Counted from the stretch's first letter, positions 53,771 to 62,773 are shown. The stretch is 64,000 nucleotides of DNA from Bacillota bacterium (GCA_023390335.1 JAEWCZ010000066.1:124001-188000); one strand, 5' to 3'. Notes: a model not told the origin generated them from the sequence alone. Numbers and translations are program-made.

Positions 53771-54919
53771 TTAAACTCTGATGTAATCTGAATAAACAGG
53801 CTGTAAGCCTCTTGATAAAATCATTTCATGAACCTGCTGTACACTTCTACTGTCACTTATTTCAAATTGTTCGTCGCCCTTTTCGTCATTTTTATGACCT
53901 CCTACGCCTACACTTACTCCTGCCGAAATCTTGTTGGCTGCCAGTCCCACCACATTGTCGCGAAAACCTGCTCTTTCCCGTGTAGAAATAGTAATACCTG
54001 CAAAAGGCATGAAAAGTCTGTAGGCAAGCATAACCTGCAAAAGCTGTTTTTCATGTACGTCATTTGGATTGTTGTGTTCATTATTTATATATGGTCTTAA
54101 CCGGGGAACAGAGAATGAAATCTCTGCATGAGGATACTTCTGTTGAATGAAATACGCGTGAAGGCCTGCTGCAAAGGCATCTTTGCGGAAATCATCCAAA
54201 CCAAGCAAGGCACCAAACGCAACGCCTCTCATACCTCCAAGTATTGCACGCTCCTGGGCATTGAACCTGTATGGAAAAATCCTCTTTGATCCGCTTGGAT
54301 GAACCTCTTGGTACTTGTCGGTATTGTAGGTTTCCTGATAGACACATACAAAATCCGCTCCGCATTCATGCAAATAAGCATATTCATCTGAATTGAGAGG
54401 ATATATTTCAAGTCCCACAGTAGAAAAATACTGAGAAGCAAGCTTTACGGCATCTCCTATATATTGAACTCCTGAAGCATTACGAGCTTCTCCTGTTAAA
54501 ATCAATATCTCCCGCAGCCCTGTTGATGCGATTTCTTTTAGTTCTTCCTCCAACTCCTGATGATTAAGTTTTCCTCGGCGAATTTTATTATGACAATTAA
54601 AACCACAGTAAACACAATGATTTTCGCAGTAGTTGGCTATGTATAGGGGTGTGAACAAGCTGACCGAATTGCCAAATTGTTTACGTGTTTCCATTGCGGC
54701 CCTATGTGCCATATTTTCTAGAAATGGTGTGGCAGCAGGAGAAAGTATGGCTGCATAATCATCTAGGGATAGCCTTGATTTCATGAGAGCTGTCTCAACA
54801 TCTCTTGCGGTATATCTGCTATAGTCGTATTCACTTGTAAGCTTGAGAACCTGACTCATTATATTGGAATCAATGGCTTCCATGCCTTTTTGATATTCCA
54901 TGTGATTTGTTTTTTCCAT
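53771..54919 (-). CDS. thiH: 2-iminoacetate synthase
   Basis: A 382-residue radical SAM enzyme that cleaves tyrosine to supply dehydroglycine for the thiazole ring in anaerobes. The cluster-binding Cys triad C-x3-C-x2-C stands in NYCENHCVYCGFNC near residue 95, and the C-terminal half matches ThiH (FGALLGLDDFRKDAFA, SFSVPRLRP). It is 2 bases after thiG and 14 bases before thiE. Confidence 0.93.
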   Translation of the reverse strand: MEKTNHMEYQKGMEAIDSNIMSQVLKLTSEYDYSRYTARDVETALMKSRLSLDDYAAILSPAATPFLENMAHRAAMETRKQFGNSVSLFTPLYIANYCENHCVYCGFNCHNKIRRGKLNHQELEEELKEIASTGLREILILTGEARNASGVQYIGDAVKLASQYFSTVGLEIYPLNSDEYAYLHECGADFVCVYQETYNTDKYQEVHPSGSKRIFPYRFNAQERAILGGMRGVAFGALLGLDDFRKDAFAAGLHAYFIQQKYPHAEISFSVPRLRPYINNEHNNPNDVHEKQLLQVMLAYRLFMPFAGITISTRERAGFRDNVVGLAANKISAGVSVGVGGHKNDEKGDEQFEISDSRSVQQVHEMILSRGLQPVYSDYIRV

Positions 54920-54921
54920 AA

Positions 54922-55689
54922 CTAATCCTCCAAAAAGCCTGTCAAGGGACTTGATGCTTCTGCCTTGTAGCTTAATACTCTTCCGAGACCAGAAAGGTAA
55001 GCAGCACGCCCTGCTTCAATTGCAAGTCGAAAGGCTTTTGCCATTAAAGCTACGTCCCCTGCTGTAGCAACCGCTGTATTACACATAATTGCGGCTACAC
55101 CCATTTCCATTGCTTCACATGCCTGTGAGGGGCGGCCTATTCCTGCATCAACAATAATTGGCAAATCAATTTCATCTATCAGAATTTGAATAAAATCTTT
55201 TGTACTGAGACCTTTATTGCTTCCTATAGGAGCAGCAAGAGGCATAATTGATGCTGCCCCGGCTTCTGCCATTGCTCTGGCTGCATTGAGGTCTGGGTAC
55301 ATGTAGGGCATTACTATAAAGCCCTCTTTGGCAAGAATCTCAGTAGCCTTAATGGTTTCATAATTGTCTGGCATGAGGTATTTTGAGTCATTTACCACTT
55401 CAACCTTTACAAAATCTCCACAGCCGATTTCCCTTGCAAGTCGTGCTATTCTTACGGCTTCATTAGCATTTCTGGCACCCGAGGTATTTGGAAGCAGAGT
55501 TATTCCTTCAGGCATGTAGTCAAGAATATTTTCTTCACCGCCAACATTTGCACGGCGAAGAGCAAGAGTTGCCATTTCAACATTTCCATTTTCAATAACT
55601 GCCTTGGTCATATCTAAAGAGAATTTTCCTGAACCAAGTATAAATCTTGATTCAAATTCATGTCCGCCTATAACTAACTTATCCTTCAT
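54922..55689 (-). CDS. thiG: Thiazole synthase
   Basis: A 255-residue barrel enzyme forming the thiazole ring from deoxyxylulose phosphate, iminoacetate and ThiS thiocarboxylate. GHEFESRFILGSGKF opens the protein, NTSGARNANEAV, MPLAAPIGSNKG and VDAGIGRPSQACEAMEMG follow, all classic ThiG. It sits between thiF and thiH in the same operon. Confidence 0.95.
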   Translation of the reverse strand: MKDKLVIGGHEFESRFILGSGKFSLDMTKAVIENGNVEMATLALRRANVGGEENILDYMPEGITLLPNTSGARNANEAVRIARLAREIGCGDFVKVEVVNDSKYLMPDNYETIKATEILAKEGFIVMPYMYPDLNAARAMAEAGAASIMPLAAPIGSNKGLSTKDFIQILIDEIDLPIIVDAGIGRPSQACEAMEMGVAAIMCNTAVATAGDVALMAKAFRLAIEAGRAAYLSGLGRVLSYKAEASSPLTGFLED

Positions 55690-55719
55690 AAAATATATAT
55701 ACCTCCGTATGTAATTTAT

Positions 55720-56523
55720 TTATACATCTTCAATTCCAAGGAGTAGCCTCAGAATCATGTTGGCCTGATGACCGGCGCAAATCTGTACACGAGGTGCCAT
55801 CAAGCCGTTACCGATTCCTGCTCCGTTTTCAAAGTCACCGCACAGGTAAAAGCCTTTCATTCGTTTGACGGTTTTAATAATATTTGAGCTTTCATACCCC
55901 GCCATACCGGAAGCAGCAACTATTTTACTGCCCGGAAGCCTTTCAAGAACAGTATTTACCAACATGGACTTGGCTTCCGGTTTGTCAAAGGCTTCACAAA
56001 TAATACCGTAGTCCCTGAAAAGCTCGCATACATTATCTTCTGTTACACGTACCGTCCTTGTTTCAACGTCTATAAAGGGGTTAATTTGCTGAAGCTGCAT
56101 TTTGAGAGCAGCGGTCTTTTCCATACCCAAATGGTTTATGTAATAGCTTTGTCTGTTAAGATTACTTGGCTCCACCACATCAAAATCTACAAGAAGCAGG
56201 TGACCAACGCCTATTCGTGCAAGCATGACAGCTATGTTTGAACCAAGTCCGCCAAGTCCGGCAATGGCAACCCGACCTTCCTTCAGCTTGTTATGAACAT
56301 TTGGCGTATGCCGTGCCATCATCATGCTTTCAAGCTCATCTCTGTCAGGCATATGTCCCTTGGAAATGACAGCAAGTGTGTCGTTCTCCGAAAGCTGGCA
56401 ATCAGTGTCTATTTGGAAGCCATTTAAAATAACTATGTCAGTTTCTTTACCAAATTCACGGCGTACCTCAAAGGCTGTTTTGCATTTAATTTCCCTTGTT
56501 TTTCCATTTAATGTGATAATCAT
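55720..56523 (-). CDS. thiF: ThiF-like ThiS adenylyltransferase with ThiS-like N-terminal domain
   Basis: A 267-residue E1-type enzyme that adenylates the C-terminus of ThiS. Residues 1-65 look like a ubiquitin-fold ThiS domain without a terminal Gly-Gly (ITLNGKTREIKCKTAFEV). The nucleotide site VAIAGLGGLGSNIAVMLARI and DFDVVEPSNLNRQ follow, with CEAFDKPEAKSML. ATG at 56523 is chosen over TTG 56529: its ribosome site GGAGGAGG is formed by the last three glycine codons of thiS. Confidence 0.9.
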   Translation of the reverse strand: MIITLNGKTREIKCKTAFEVRREFGKETDIVILNGFQIDTDCQLSENDTLAVISKGHMPDRDELESMMMARHTPNVHNKLKEGRVAIAGLGGLGSNIAVMLARIGVGHLLLVDFDVVEPSNLNRQSYYINHLGMEKTAALKMQLQQINPFIDVETRTVRVTEDNVCELFRDYGIICEAFDKPEAKSMLVNTVLERLPGSKIVAASGMAGYESSNIIKTVKRMKGFYLCGDFENGAGIGNGLMAPRVQICAGHQANMILRLLLGIEDV

Positions 56524-56525
56524 TT

Positions 56526-56720
56526 TCAACCTCCTCCTACAAACCTGACAACTTCCAGGGTATCTCCATTGTCCAGTATTACTTGTGAATAGGTTGCTTT
56601 AGGAACAATTTCACCGTTTAGCTCTACTGCAATTCGTGAAATATCATGGTTTTGGGAAACCAAAAAGTCCTGCAGACTTTGTTTAACTGTTAATTCCGTA
56701 TACGTTCCGTTTACCTTCAT
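56526..56720 (-). CDS. thiS: Sulfur carrier protein ThiS
   Basis: A 64-residue ubiquitin-like carrier ending VVRFVGGG; the C-terminal Gly is adenylated by ThiF and turned into a thiocarboxylate donating sulfur to the thiazole. The frame runs back to 56813, but ATG at 56720 (MKVNGTYTEL), 9 bases after AAAGGA, gives the family length. First gene of the thi operon. Confidence 0.93.
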   Translation of the reverse strand: MKVNGTYTELTVKQSLQDFLVSQNHDISRIAVELNGEIVPKATYSQVILDNGDTLEVVRFVGGG

Positions 56721-56750
56721 CTTGCTCATTCCTTTCAACAAAATTACGAA

Positions 56751-56804
56751 AAAAAAGCACAAAATGAAATTACACCCGCGGTGGTGTACCCCATTTTGTG
56801 CTTC
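56751..56804 (-). terminator. Terminator/attenuator hairpin in the thiS leader
   Basis: On the minus strand AGCACAAAATG pairs with CATTTTGTGCT, with inner ACACC/GGTGT, followed by eight T. It stands between the promoter at 56822-56850 and thiS, so it would stop most transcripts unless opened. I cannot find the conserved THI-box of a TPP riboswitch in the leader. Confidence 0.7.
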
Positions 56805-56821
56805 TTTGTTCAATTAAATAT

Positions 56822-56850
56822 ATTATAATAAAAATCTGTAGTTTGGTCAA
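56822..56850 (-). promoter_or_regulatory. Promoter of the thiSFGHE operon
   Basis: On the minus strand TTGACC, 17 bases and TATAAT, a near-consensus sigma-A promoter. Only about 20 bases separate it from the attenuator hairpin. Confidence 0.75.
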
Positions 56851-56913
56851 CGATAAAATATGTTATAATAAAATGGTAAAAAAATACAAATATTAGAAAT
56901 GGAGGTAACTTTA

Positions 56914-57975
56914 ATGAACCTGAAAATCAATAAAAGGAGCAGGTGTATAGTTTCAATCCTGCTGATAGTAGTTACAATTGCATTAATTTTCTGTCCCGCA
57001 TCTATAGTGTCGGCAGCTGGAGTACCAAAGATCAAAATCTCTTTTCCGGAGGTATTAAAAAGCCAGTTGCCGGATCAAGCAATTCAAAGTATGGCATTTG
57101 TAGAAGGTGCTGACAAGATGCCTACAGAAATCTATTTAACAATGAAGGCCACAAGCACTACGTATGTTATTAAGTGTGATGTGCAAAGTTCAAGTACATC
57201 CGACTATTCATATGTGGCAACTGCAAAATCATACATAAAATGTCCGTTGTTCGGACATGGAGAGTCCCTTGAAATAGTAAAAGAAAATGGTAATACCTAT
57301 CTTTGGTTAGGCTCGGGAGCTGATACAACATCGAGCTACAATTGGTCGACAAAAATATCATGTATAAAATATAACGAACCAAGCAGCATCGGTGCAGGAA
57401 CTTTTGATATGGTTTACACCTTTACTGTAGACAAATCCGGAGGTGTGGCACAGGTTCCAAATAGCGAAGCAACTATTTCCAATCCCGACAGGGTTTACGG
57501 AAGGGTTTCCTTTGCATTCTCTACAGCATCTATATGTATTCGAGAGGGCAACGAAACCGAATCAAAGTATATTTATTTTAATAACATTTCCGGTGGCTTG
57601 ACAAATGATAAAATAAAAAATGCTCTATTGGGAACCACCAATAAAACTATAAGTACGGTTGCAAAGAGTGTCGATTGTACTCTTAGTGCCGGTGTGTACA
57701 GTTATCAGTCACATGATATATATAACGGAACATTATATGTTGCGGGAGGAAGAGCAAATGGCGTTGCCAGCATTAAAAGATTGGGGGCAAGCACAGGGGC
57801 TGTTTCTAAAACTGCAATATCAATCTCAAATAATATAGACGGAAGAAATCTGGAGATGGAAGGTATATGGGTTAATTCCAGCTATATATTCTATCTGCTC
57901 AATCCCGAATTAGACCCATCTGAGGGTATTAGTCTTACCAATTCATATATTTACTGGATACCAATGCCTTCTTAA
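56914..57975 (+). CDS. Secreted protein of unknown function, weak helveticin J-like pattern
   Basis: A 353-residue protein with a signal peptide (about 1-35, ending VSAAG). The mature part is rich in Ser, Thr and Tyr and looks like a beta-propeller: repeats such as VYSYQSHDIYNGTLYVAGG and LEMEGIWVNSSYIFYLLNPE. The overall layout recalls helveticin J-type secreted proteins, but no sure motif is seen. ATG at 56914 follows GGAGG; ATG 56899 is less likely. It is divergent from the thi operon. Confidence 0.6.
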   Translation: MNLKINKRSRCIVSILLIVVTIALIFCPASIVSAAGVPKIKISFPEVLKSQLPDQAIQSMAFVEGADKMPTEIYLTMKATSTTYVIKCDVQSSSTSDYSYVATAKSYIKCPLFGHGESLEIVKENGNTYLWLGSGADTTSSYNWSTKISCIKYNEPSSIGAGTFDMVYTFTVDKSGGVAQVPNSEATISNPDRVYGRVSFAFSTASICIREGNETESKYIYFNNISGGLTNDKIKNALLGTTNKTISTVAKSVDCTLSAGVYSYQSHDIYNGTLYVAGGRANGVASIKRLGASTGAVSKTAISISNNIDGRNLEMEGIWVNSSYIFYLLNPELDPSEGISLTNSYIYWIPMPS

Positions 57976-57985
57976 ATTAAAGAAT

Positions 57986-58037
57986 GTGAACATAAAAGGT
58001 AGTGAAGTCCAGAGGCTTCATTTACTTTTATGTTCAC
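57986..58037. terminator. Bidirectional terminator between convergent genes
   Basis: GTGAACATAAAAGTA-type arms (GTGAACATAAAAGGTAGTGAAG with CTTCATTTACTTTTATGTTCAC) form a long hairpin of about 20 pairs around TCCAGAGG. It separates the secreted protein gene and the chemoreceptor gene. Confidence 0.8.
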
Positions 58038-58059
58038 TAAAAATGTCTCTGATTTTATC

Positions 58060-59778
58060 TTACCGGGTTTTAAACTGAGAAACGACGGCGTTTAATTCAT
58101 CAACACAATTTAATAATAATTGGGCTTTAGAAGATATTTTTTCCAATGCCTTAGATTGCTCATGTGTGGCAACTGCATTCTCCTGATAAGTACTATTGAT
58201 CTGTTCAGCTGTTCTCTCTACAACATCAATGGTTTTCACAATGTTATTGCTTTCTGCCGTGATTTGTTTTGTTGCAGAGAATACCTCAAGAATTTGTACA
58301 TCTACGTTTTGTACAGATTGTTGTATTTCTTCGAATACCTGACTTACCTGTCGGGATTTCTCAAGGCCTTCAGCAACTTTGGCAGTACCTTTTGAAATTG
58401 AGGTAACTGCATTTTGGGTTTCTTCACGTATACTTAATACAAGGCTTTTTATTTGGCTTGTGGAAAGCTTGCACTGTTGAGACAGTTTTTTAATCTCGTC
58501 GGCAACAATGGAAAAGCCTCTACTGCATTCGCCTGTATGGGCCGATTCAATTGCAGCGTTAAGAGATAGCAAGTTTGTCTGATCGGTTATATCCGAAATT
58601 ATATCAATAATTTTGCATATTTCTATTGATTTTTTATTCAGGTTCTTGATAACTTCTGCAGTATTTGAAATAGTACTGTCAATCTCTTTCATCTGTTGAG
58701 CTACGGCGTTAACTGTAACCATCCCCTTATTTGATGCATCAGCAGATGTCCGGGCAAGCTCCGTGACATTCTGACTGCTAACTGAAATCTGATTCAGTCC
58801 GGCAGATACCTGTGAAATGGAGTCAAAAACCTCCTTGACGCTTGATAACTGTTTACTTGTACTCAAAGCTACGTGCTGACTTGTATGTGCAATATTTTCC
58901 ATTACATTTGAACTTTTTCGGGAAATTACGGTTAACTCCTTTGATAAAGCTGATAAGTGCTGAGAGCTTTCGCTTATTTTCACCATTAACATTCTAAGCC
59001 TTTTAATCATAGAGTTAAATGCTTCTGCTAATTGACCCAGTTTGTCATTTGAATCAATTTCTGCTCTTATTGTAAAATCGCCTTCCGCTACTGCATGGGA
59101 TACTTCTTCCAACCCGGTAATCGGACCGGATAGAACTGTACCAAGGTATATGGTCGTTAATAAAATGACACCCAATGACACTATGATATACATTAATAGC
59201 ACATCATTGAGACTTTTGCAGTCATCCTGACTATTTTCATTGGCCCTGACAACATTCTCACGGCTGTAGCTTACCAGAGCATCGGTAGCATTGTGTAAAT
59301 TATCAAAAGCCTGACTTGATTTACTTGCAAGAAAAAGATTGATGTATTCTGTTGAATTACCCTGTTTAGTATTATCAATAACTTGCCGGCTAGCTTTTAT
59401 ATAGTTTTCCCAAAGGATTTTAACTTCGTCCCACTTGTTAACATCCTCAGGTAAAACAGCCGAATCCCTGTATGTTTTTATCGTTTCTTCAGCTTTTACT
59501 GCTATGCTGTTCATATCTTTTTCAAACTTTTCATAGGCTTCTTTATTAGCATAAGTACTTTTATAAAGCATAAACCTGTATTCGTTGGCTCTGTATTCGT
59601 ATCCCAAAGTTTCTATAGTATGTGCTGCATTAACACTTGAAAGATATAAATTATCAAATTTATTAATATTATTATAGATTTGCCCGGCACCTGAGTATGC
59701 ATATATTCCCAGTCCAATTAATATAACTGATATTATACCGAATGATAAAAATAATTTAATTCTTAATGAGAGTGTCAA
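58060..59778 (-). CDS. Methyl-accepting chemotaxis protein
   Basis: A 572-residue receptor. TM1 spans about 8-28; an extracytoplasmic helical sensor (four-helix-bundle type) covers 30-190; TM2 about 192-214. A HAMP domain follows (GPITGLEEVSHAVAEGDFTI), then a signalling coiled coil with the tip DITDQTNLLSLNAAIESAHTG, which docks CheA/CheW. The usual E-A in the tip (IEAARAG) reads IESAHTG. The ligand is unknown. AGGAGG precedes the ATG. Confidence 0.93.
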   Translation of the reverse strand: MTLSLRIKLFLSFGIISVILIGLGIYAYSGAGQIYNNINKFDNLYLSSVNAAHTIETLGYEYRANEYRFMLYKSTYANKEAYEKFEKDMNSIAVKAEETIKTYRDSAVLPEDVNKWDEVKILWENYIKASRQVIDNTKQGNSTEYINLFLASKSSQAFDNLHNATDALVSYSRENVVRANENSQDDCKSLNDVLLMYIIVSLGVILLTTIYLGTVLSGPITGLEEVSHAVAEGDFTIRAEIDSNDKLGQLAEAFNSMIKRLRMLMVKISESSQHLSALSKELTVISRKSSNVMENIAHTSQHVALSTSKQLSSVKEVFDSISQVSAGLNQISVSSQNVTELARTSADASNKGMVTVNAVAQQMKEIDSTISNTAEVIKNLNKKSIEICKIIDIISDITDQTNLLSLNAAIESAHTGECSRGFSIVADEIKKLSQQCKLSTSQIKSLVLSIREETQNAVTSISKGTAKVAEGLEKSRQVSQVFEEIQQSVQNVDVQILEVFSATKQITAESNNIVKTIDVVERTAEQINSTYQENAVATHEQSKALEKISSKAQLLLNCVDELNAVVSQFKTR

Positions 59779-59979
59779 ATTACCTACCTCCTAAAGTTGG
59801 GATATGTATTTACGAAATTTGAGCTATTAATATAATTTATGTTATTTAATGTCGATATGTTAACATAAAGCAAAAACAAAACATGTCATTTATATTGAAC
59901 AAAATCGTTCAGGCTATTTAATCTGTAAGTAACGAAAAAATCATATTAATATACCTGTAAATGAAATAAAAGTTATATA

Positions 59980-60008
59980 TTGACATGTCATTAATTATGA
60001 CTTATTAT
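59980..60008 (+). promoter_or_regulatory. Promoter of the tail-collar operon
   Basis: TTGACA, 17 bases, TATTAT, about 60 bases before the collar protein gene. Confidence 0.65.
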
Positions 60009-60067
60009 TGTGTATAGAATAAATGAAATTTTAAATTTGATTCCAAAAGAAGGGGGAATGTTTGCTT

Positions 60068-60670
60068 ATGGCAGCTACGGAAAGAATGCCTGTAGGAAGT
60101 GTTATATCATTTGCAGGAGAGATTAAATCTGAAATGGTTAACAGATTGTATAGAATGGGGTGGCTTATCTGCGACGGAAGTAAATTGAAAATTGCTGAAT
60201 ATCCTGATCTTTTTGAGGCTATCGGAAACTCACATGGCGGGGATAATAATTATTTTTACCTGCCCGATATGCAAAGTAAATTTATAAGAGGAGTTAATGG
60301 GGATGCTGTTAGTGAATCAGGTAAGCTGATGGACCCTGATGCAGCCCAGAGAACATTTGCTAAAGTTGGAGGAAATACCGGAAATAACGTAGGCTCATAT
60401 CAGGATTTTGCAACAGGACTTCCTAAGACTAGTTTTACTACTGATGTAACGGGTAGTCACACACATGGTTTACCGCACTTGCCTGACGGTTCTCACAATG
60501 CATATGCCGGCAGTATAGGCAGAGACGGCGGAAAAGAGGCCGGTGACAACACTAAGACAGGCGAAGCTGGTTCCCATTCTCATGAAATCGTTGGAGGCGG
60601 AGATCAAGAAACCCGTCCAAGAAATATGAATCTGCATTTCTTAATTAAATTCAGTAAAGACAGCAAATAA
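60068..60670 (+). CDS. Phage tail-collar domain protein
   Basis: A 200-residue protein. PVGSVISFAGEI and GWLICDGSKLKIAEYPDLFEAIG are the tail-collar fold of phage fibres and microcystin-dependent-type proteins. The C-terminal half holds His-x-His pairs (SHTHGLPHLP and GSHSHEIV) and ends GGDQETRPRN. Such repeats bind iron in phage fibre tips. No other phage genes are near. ATG at 60068 is preferred over TTG at 60062. Confidence 0.83.
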   Translation: MAATERMPVGSVISFAGEIKSEMVNRLYRMGWLICDGSKLKIAEYPDLFEAIGNSHGGDNNYFYLPDMQSKFIRGVNGDAVSESGKLMDPDAAQRTFAKVGGNTGNNVGSYQDFATGLPKTSFTTDVTGSHTHGLPHLPDGSHNAYAGSIGRDGGKEAGDNTKTGEAGSHSHEIVGGGDQETRPRNMNLHFLIKFSKDSK

Positions 60671-60696
60671 CTTTTATTTATATAGGAGGAAGAAAT

Positions 60697-61803
60697 ATGC
60701 CTTTAAAATTTCCCGTAGGTATTGTTATACCTTTTGCCGGACCACTTAAAGAAGACCAGTTGAAATCTTCCGGCTGGCTTCCTTGTGACGGAAGAGTGTT
60801 GGATAAAACACAATATTCAGAACTGTTTAATGTAATAGGGACGAAATACGGCGGAGACGGTATCCCCAATTTTTATATACCTGATCTTCGAGGCAGATTT
60901 GTCCGTGCAACCGATCACGGAAGAGGGTATGACCCTAATGCTCAGAATCGTAAAGCGGCTAGATCTGGAGGAACCGCCGGAGACAATACGGGCTCGGTTC
61001 AAGAGTACGCAACCGCCAAGCCGAAGAACAATTTTATAACAAACGATCAAGGTATCCATAATCATTCTGTTGACCATCTGCCTACAGACTACTGGAATGC
61101 CGCATGTGCAATAACCAATAATGAAGGTGCCAATTTCCCGGGACGTACAGCAACATCAGGGGAAGCTGGACAACATTCACATACTATTGTTTCCGGCGGA
61201 GACAGTGAAACAAGACCGGTAAACCTGTATATGCACTGGATTATAAAATTCACTTCCAGTGATTACGATGATTCAATGTTGCTAGAGGCAGGTTCAATAG
61301 TTTCCTTTGCAGGGGATGCATTAAAGCAGAGTGATGACCTTATTGCCAACGGCTGGCTTCCTTGTATAGGCAGTACATATGAAGTTGGTAAATACCCTGA
61401 ACTATATGAGAATATCAATAACATATATGGTGGAGATCAGAACAATTTCAATGTACCGGATCTTAGAGGATTATTTGTACGAGGTGTAAACTCAAATACA
61501 TCTGATACCTCCGGGGTGCATGGAGCAACAAGAGTTGGTCAAATAGAAGAGTATTCAACCTCTCTTCCAAGGACTGCCAATTTTTCCTTATCAACAGACG
61601 GCACTCATACTCATAGTGCCCCAAAACTGCCACAGGATAAATATATAGAAAATTATTGTGCAGGACATGAAGTTGCCAATTATCCATCAGGCCAAGTAAC
61701 CGATAATAACGGAAATCATACTCATGTTATTGCCGGTGGTGATTCAGAAACTCGTCCTGTAAATATATATCTGGATTACATTATAAAATCCAGTAATGTT
61801 TAA
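60697..61803 (+). CDS. Tandem tail-collar domain protein
   Basis: A 368-residue protein with two collar units of about 185 residues. PVGIVIPFAGPL and AGSIVSFAGDAL begin the units, each followed by GWLPC, IPDLRG-type and His-x-His segments (IHNHS, GQHSHTIV; THTHS, GNHTHVIA), and each ends GGDSETRPVN. Internal duplication is clear. AGGAGG precedes the ATG, 26 bases after the first collar gene. Confidence 0.83.
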   Translation: MPLKFPVGIVIPFAGPLKEDQLKSSGWLPCDGRVLDKTQYSELFNVIGTKYGGDGIPNFYIPDLRGRFVRATDHGRGYDPNAQNRKAARSGGTAGDNTGSVQEYATAKPKNNFITNDQGIHNHSVDHLPTDYWNAACAITNNEGANFPGRTATSGEAGQHSHTIVSGGDSETRPVNLYMHWIIKFTSSDYDDSMLLEAGSIVSFAGDALKQSDDLIANGWLPCIGSTYEVGKYPELYENINNIYGGDQNNFNVPDLRGLFVRGVNSNTSDTSGVHGATRVGQIEEYSTSLPRTANFSLSTDGTHTHSAPKLPQDKYIENYCAGHEVANYPSGQVTDNNGNHTHVIAGGDSETRPVNIYLDYIIKSSNV

Positions 61804-61842
61804 AAAACAGTACATAACTTTAAAAAACAGGAGGATTTTTTT

Positions 61843-62313
61843 ATGAAAGATTTGGATGGAGTATACTATATCCAAAATTTAAGGTACGGATACATTTTTG
61901 CCGCTGACGGTGATAAGGATGAGGATGATCATATTGTTGAGTCAAGACCGTCAGATGATGATATTAATTATGAAAAATTTAAATTTAGAATTACAAAGCA
62001 TGCAGGGGGATATTACTCAATAGTAAATCTCAAATATGGTACTATGTTTGCAGCCAGCAGTACAAAGGATGAAAATGACCACTATGTTGAAGCAGGAAAT
62101 GTGGGTGATATAGCTAAATCACAATGGAGAATAGGCTATATTAACGAAGAAGATCCAATGATAGGCATGTACATACAGAATGTAAAGTTTAATTACATGT
62201 TTGCTGCCTCCAGCACCAAAAAAGGTTCGGATCACGTTGTTGAAACAGCCCCTGACAGCGGTGAAAACGAACTAAAACTTGATAAATTCAAATTCAGAAT
62301 AGTTCCAGTGTGA
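61843..62313 (+). CDS. Three-repeat beta-trefoil-like protein
   Basis: A 156-residue protein of three homologous units: YYIQNLRYGYIFAADGDKDE, YYSIVNLKYGTMFAASSTKD and MYIQNVKFNYMFAASSTKKG, each followed by DH.VE. The threefold repeat fits a beta-trefoil lectin-like fold. No signal peptide. It closes the collar operon and may bind carbohydrate or another ligand. Not assigned to a named family. Confidence 0.72.
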   Translation: MKDLDGVYYIQNLRYGYIFAADGDKDEDDHIVESRPSDDDINYEKFKFRITKHAGGYYSIVNLKYGTMFAASSTKDENDHYVEAGNVGDIAKSQWRIGYINEEDPMIGMYIQNVKFNYMFAASSTKKGSDHVVETAPDSGENELKLDKFKFRIVPV

Positions 62314-62334
62314 TATTAATTTCATATACATAAG

Positions 62335-62376
62335 AAAAGCATGGATTGGCATAAGTTGCCGATTCATGCTTTTTTC
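62335..62376. terminator. Terminator between the collar operon and arsR-type gene
   Basis: AAAAGCATG-GAT-TGGC pairs with GCCGATTCATGCTTTT, followed by T on the plus side and preceded by A, so it can serve both convergent genes. Confidence 0.8.
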
Positions 62377-62380
62377 GATA

Positions 62381-62680
62381 TCAGATACTCTTTATTACAG
62401 ATTCCAATAATCCCGGGAATCTTTCATTTAATTCGTCATACCTTATGGACATAAATCTTTGCTTACCCAAAATGCGTACTTTTATAAGACCGGATTCCCG
62501 TAAAACCTTAAAATGGTGTGAAAGAGCGGATTTCGTCAGGTCGATATTGCAGCAAGCACAGGTGGTTTCCTCCTGATTTGCAAGATTCTTAATAATCTGA
62601 AGGCGGATAGGGTCACCAAGTGCATTCAAAACAGTAGATAAACACATTTGTTCCGCTGTGGGATGAAATAATTCCCGCAA
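62381..62680 (-). CDS. ArsR-family transcriptional regulator
   Basis: A 99-residue winged-helix repressor. ALGDPIRLQIIKNLANQEE, then CACCNIDLTKSALSHHFKVLRESGLI with Cys in the recognition helix region, which could be metal or redox sensors, and RFMSIRYDELNERFPGL. The TTG start is set by AGGAGG 8 bases upstream. An inverted repeat at 62756-62773 is a likely operator. The nearest target may be its own gene. Confidence 0.88.
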   Translation of the reverse strand: MRELFHPTAEQMCLSTVLNALGDPIRLQIIKNLANQEETTCACCNIDLTKSALSHHFKVLRESGLIKVRILGKQRFMSIRYDELNERFPGLLESVIKSI

Positions 62681-62755
62681 GTTTCTGTACCTCCTGACTT
62701 AATTTGTATTTTATATACTATTGAATTATACCACAGCCTGTGATATATTTAAACA

Positions 62756-62773
62756 GTTCAATTATATTTGAAC
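62756..62773. promoter_or_regulatory. Candidate ArsR operator
   Basis: GTTCAA-TTATAT-TTGAAC is a perfect 6-6-6 inverted repeat. On the minus strand it lies just upstream of TTTAAA-17-TATAAT, the apparent promoter of the ArsR gene. Confidence 0.55.

Noticed and set aside
56720..56850. TPP riboswitch before thiS
   Set aside because: No THI-box motifs and too little space between promoter and hairpin.
60062..62313. Prophage remnant
   Set aside because: Only collar and trefoil proteins; no other phage genes, integrase or attachment repeats were seen.
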